A DNA stretch of 8,016 nt, from positions 1-8,016 of the forward strand of contig JAFAGX010000158.1 of assembly GCA_019237515.1 (NCBI GenBank), given 5' to 3'. Below the pieces are notes generated by a model, which saw only the letters and a list, made by a program, of their open reading frames with translations, did no database searches and was not told where the DNA came from. Shown piece by piece: positions 5,619-8,016 of this stretch (position 1 is the first letter of the stretch; each line of letters starts with the position of its first letter). The DNA comes from Acidobacteriaceae bacterium. Its GTDB lineage: Bacteria > Acidobacteriota > Terriglobia > Terriglobales > SbA1. The translations under genes and the position numbers were made by a program.

Positions 5619-6329
5619 TTGCATCTAACAGACAAGGCTTGTTTGCGGGTAGAAGGCCTAAAGAAGGTCTTTCGGTCAGGCAAGTCGGATCTGTTGCTCT
5701 TTGAAAATCTATCGTTCCAGGTTGCGCCGGGTGAGATGTTGGGCATCGTAGGCGAATCAGGAGCAGGCAAAAGCACGCTGTTGCACATCTTGGGCGCGCT
5801 TGATAGGCCTTCAGCCGGTGACGTATACTGCGCGAATCTTCGGCTGGGCGCGCTTTCCGAGGATGCGGCTGCCGAATTTCGTAACCGCGAAATTGGCTTT
5901 GTTTGGCAGTTCCACTACCTTTTGCCGGAGTTCACGGCGCTAGAAAATGTTGCTATGCCGTTGCTGGTGAGGGGAGTCTCACAACAGGACGCCACGGCCA
6001 AGGCACTCGAATGGCTCAAAGCAGTTGGATTGGAGCAACGCTCCGGGCATCGCTCGGGTGAGCTTTCGGGTGGCGAACAACAGCGGGTGGCACTAGCGCG
6101 AGCCCTGATCACAGACCCCAAGGTCCTGCTGGCGGATGAGCCGACCGGGGACCTTGACACTCACACCGCCGAGTCGGTGTTCGAACTGATCGCCAGACTC
6201 CACCGTGAATGTCAACTCACATCCTTGGTCGCGACGCACAATTTAGGTTTTGCGCGGCGTTGCCATAGGGTATTACGGCTGCAGAATGGAAAAGTAGAAG
6301 AGATAGCGCCGGAGGCGATTCCGGTGTAG
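5619..6329 (+). CDS. lolD: Lipoprotein-releasing system ATP-binding protein LolD
   Basis: The cytoplasmic ATPase that powers lipoprotein extraction by the LolC/E permease encoded just upstream. Its 236 residues carry every ABC motif: Walker A GESGAGKST (45-53), Q-loop Q97 in WQFHYLLPEFTALENV, where the LLPEFTALENV stretch is characteristic of LolD; signature LSGGEQQRVALARAL (149-163); Walker B VLLADEPTGDLD (169-180); and switch histidine H207 in VATHN. Length is normal for LolD. The start is TTG 5619, with GAGGAG (5605-5610) eight bases upstream; no ATG or GTG upstream fits. The 229-bp gap to the permease gene contains a repeat and a palindrome, so the two may be separately transcribed even though the proteins form one complex. 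MacB-type ATPases are related, but the permease partner settles the assignment. Confidence 0.95.
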   Translation: MHLTDKACLRVEGLKKVFRSGKSDLLLFENLSFQVAPGEMLGIVGESGAGKSTLLHILGALDRPSAGDVYCANLRLGALSEDAAAEFRNREIGFVWQFHYLLPEFTALENVAMPLLVRGVSQQDATAKALEWLKAVGLEQRSGHRSGELSGGEQQRVALARALITDPKVLLADEPTGDLDTHTAESVFELIARLHRECQLTSLVATHNLGFARRCHRVLRLQNGKVEEIAPEAIPV

Positions 6330-6546
6330 CACAAAGCGGCAATTGACTTTTGGGAATCCGCGTGCCGGAATGGTAGAACAGGGTAGAGGATCAAAACAGC
6401 GGGAAATGGGGTATCTGTGGTAACTGAATCAGTAACAGAATTGAGAGATTTTAGTGCCAATCTGTGGCATTGTGTTTGCATGTTTGATCGGTGTCGCCGG
6501 GCTTCGCGAGTTGTGCACTCTCGGGGAGCTCAGGGGGTAGGGCTTT

Positions 6547-8016
6547 ATGTTTGAACGTTATACAGAAAAAGCCAGACGCGTCATCTTCTTCGCCCGTTAC
6601 GAAGCCAGCCAGTTCGGCTCTCCTTATATTGAAACGGAGCATCTCCTGCTGGGACTGTTGCGGGAAGACAAGGCCCTGACTAATCGTTTCCTTCGCTCGC
6701 ATGCCTCGGTGGAGTCCATCCGGAAGCAGATCGAAGGTCACACGACGATTCGCGAGAAAGTATCCACATCCGTCGACCTGCCGCTGAGCAACGAATGCAA
6801 ACGGGTTCTAGCCTATGCCGCAGAAGAAGCGGAGCGGCTCTCGCATAAGCACATTGGGACGGAACATCTGCTGCTTGGTTTGCTGCGGGAAGAGAAGTGC
6901 TTTGCAGCTGAAATTCTGCACGAGCGTGGGCTGCGGCTTTCCACGATTCGAGAGGAGTTGGCCCGCACCAGCCAGGAGAAAGCTCAGCCACAGCGCCAGC
7001 GCGAATCTTCGTTGTTGAGCGAATTCTCGCGTGACCTGACTCAGGCCGCGATGGACACACAGCTGGATCCTCTAGTCGGTCGAGAAGGCGAGCTTGAACG
7101 CGTCATCCAGATTCTTTGTCGACGCACGAAAAACAACCCGGTACTCATCGGCGAACCTGGAGTCGGCAAAACGGCGATTGTCGAAGGCCTTGCTCAGCGC
7201 ATAGCTGATGGCGAGGTGCCATCATTTCTCGCCGACAAGCGTATTCTTGCCCTCGACCTTTCGTTGATTGTTGCCGGAACGAAGTATCGCGGTCAGTTTG
7301 AAGAACGGCTGAAGACGATCATGAAGGAATTGATGGAGTCGCAGAATTCCATCATCTTCATTGACGAGCTACATACCCTGGTTGGTGCTGGTTCAGCTGA
7401 GGGATCGCTGGATGCGGCGAATATCCTGAAGCCTGCGCTTTCGCGCGGTGAGATTCAGTGCATTGGCGCAACGACTCCGGGGGAATACCGCAAGTCGATC
7501 GAGAAAGATCGCTCACTCGAGCGGCGCTTCCAGGCTGTCAAAGTTCCGCCTCCGAGCGAAGGTGACGCCACGAAAATTTTGTTTGGGATCAAAGACCGTT
7601 ACGAGAAATTTCATGCGGTCACCTATACCGATGACGCTATCAACTTCGCCGTGTCGCATTCGAACCGCTACATCCCAGACCGCTTCCTGCCGGATAAGGC
7701 AATCGATCTGGTAGATGAAGCCGGCGCACGTGTGAAACTTCGCCAGACTTCGTTGCCGGAAGAAATCACCGAAGTCCAAAAGCGGATCAAGTTCATCGTC
7801 CACAGAATGGAGAATGCCATCGCGAACCATGAGTTCGAGAAGGCGCGCTTCTACTCGGACGAAGAACGCAAGGAGCGCGAGAACCTGCGCGCCCTTCGCG
7901 AAAAATACCACCTCGATGAATCCTCCACCGGCGTTGTCGGTCGGGAGGACATCGAGGATGTGGTATCGCGCTGGACGGGTGTTCCAATCACTTCGATCAA
8001 GGAAGAAGAATCGCAG
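6547..8016 (+). CDS. clpC: ClpC-type AAA+ unfoldase, N-terminal 490 residues (runs off the right edge)
   Basis: The ATPase that unfolds substrates and feeds them to ClpP. The frame is open from ATG 6547 to the window end. Two Clp_N repeats (about 1-66 and 79-140) each contain [11 protein letters not shown]. The first AAA+ domain (about 165-400) has Walker A GEPGVGKT (202-209), pore loop KYRG (247-250 region), Walker B IIFIDE (269-274), sensor GATTPGEY (307-314) and arginine finger LERRF (324-328). A coiled-coil M domain with a UVR-like [19 protein letters not shown] (429-447) follows; this short form separates ClpC from ClpB. The second AAA+ domain, with any ClpP-docking loop, lies outside the window. 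AGGGGG (6532-6537) is a plausible ribosome binding site nine bases before ATG. Adaptor genes such as mcsA/mcsB or ctsR are not adjacent on the left; the other side is unseen. Confidence 0.95.
   Translation, partial: MFERYTEKARRVIFFARYEASQFGSPYIETEHLLLGLLREDKALTNRFLRSHASVESIRKQIEGHTTIREKVSTSVDLPLSNECKRVLAYAAEEAERLSHKHIGTEHLLLGLLREEKCFAAEILHERGLRLSTIREELARTSQEKAQPQRQRESSLLSEFSRDLTQAAMDTQLDPLVGREGELERVIQILCRRTKNNPVLIGEPGVGKTAIVEGLAQRIADGEVPSFLADKRILALDLSLIVAGTKYRGQFEERLKTIMKELMESQNSIIFIDELHTLVGAGSAEGSLDAANILKPALSRGEIQCIGATTPGEYRKSIEKDRSLERRFQAVKVPPPSEGDATKILFGIKDRYEKFHAVTYTDDAINFAVSHSNRYIPDRFLPDKAIDLVDEAGARVKLRQTSLPEEITEVQKRIKFIVHRMENAIANHEFEKARFYSDEERKERENLRALREKYHLDESSTGVVGREDIEDVVSRWTGVPITSIKEEESQ

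Noticed and set aside
6423..6433. Small palindrome ACTGA-A-TCAGT between lolD and clpC
   Set aside because: The 5-bp arms are short enough to arise by chance and no promoter or T-run is placed next to it.
6508..6520. GAGT-TGTGC-ACTC upstream of clpC, resembling a CIRCE heat-shock operator
   Set aside because: A CIRCE element needs 9-bp arms (TTAGCACTC/GAGTGCTAA) with a 9-bp spacer; only 4-bp arms with a 5-bp spacer are present. No CtsR-type heptad repeat was seen either.
1..8016. CRISPR array, tRNA/rRNA, transposase, phage or toxin-antitoxin system
   Set aside because: I looked on both strands and found no regularly spaced repeats, no RNA gene signature, and no mobile-element or defence protein among the coding frames.

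Overview
The window looks like ordinary chromosome of a Gram-negative bacterium of moderately high G+C content, most likely an acidobacterium (phylum Acidobacteriota). That assignment is inference. It rests on a lipoprotein-releasing (Lol) transporter, which implies an outer membrane, beside an MglA-type small GTPase and a ClpC-type ATPase, and on interspersed intergenic repeats of the GTCATCCTGAG kind that I associate with this phylum. No phage, transposase, CRISPR array, tRNA or rRNA is visible.

Layout, left to right. Positions 1-260 hold no complete gene, but carry a perfect 15-bp palindrome (31-45), a cluster of GTTGCA/TGCAAC half-sites (121-149) and a dispersed repeat. A Fur-family metalloregulator lies on the minus strand (261-713). 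Its promoter contains a site matching the left-edge palindrome region at 17 of 22 positions, which suggests autoregulation and a co-regulated leftward gene just outside the window. A small secreted proline-rich/coiled-coil protein (minus, 887-1240) is divergent from an MscS-family mechanosensitive channel (plus, 1342-2244). The gap between them has a TATAAT for each gene and a perfect inverted repeat. Positions 2245-2631 hold only a doubtful small membrane ORF and a hairpin.

An MglA-like GTPase (minus, 2632-3219, TTG start) is divergent from a RibD-C/dihydrofolate-reductase-family protein (plus, 3437-3961). A 30-codon ORF (3348-3440) may be translationally coupled to the latter. Three GTTAC repeats at 9-10 bp spacing sit at the -35 region of the presumed mglA promoter. 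Then come a LolC/LolE-type permease (4076-5389), its cognate ATPase LolD (5619-6329, TTG start), and the first 490 codons of ClpC (6547 to beyond the right edge).

Functionally, the right half is an envelope/protein-quality module: LolC/E plus LolD would extract lipoproteins from the inner membrane, and ClpC is a cytosolic unfoldase for the ClpP protease. The left half combines metal sensing (Fur) with osmotic protection (MscS). The genes seem to be individually promoted housekeeping units rather than one operon. I see no convincing new multi-gene system. The points most worth following are regulatory: the matched Fur-type sites, the phased GTTAC repeats before mglA, the divergent inverted repeat before mscS, and the possible coupled 30-codon ORF.
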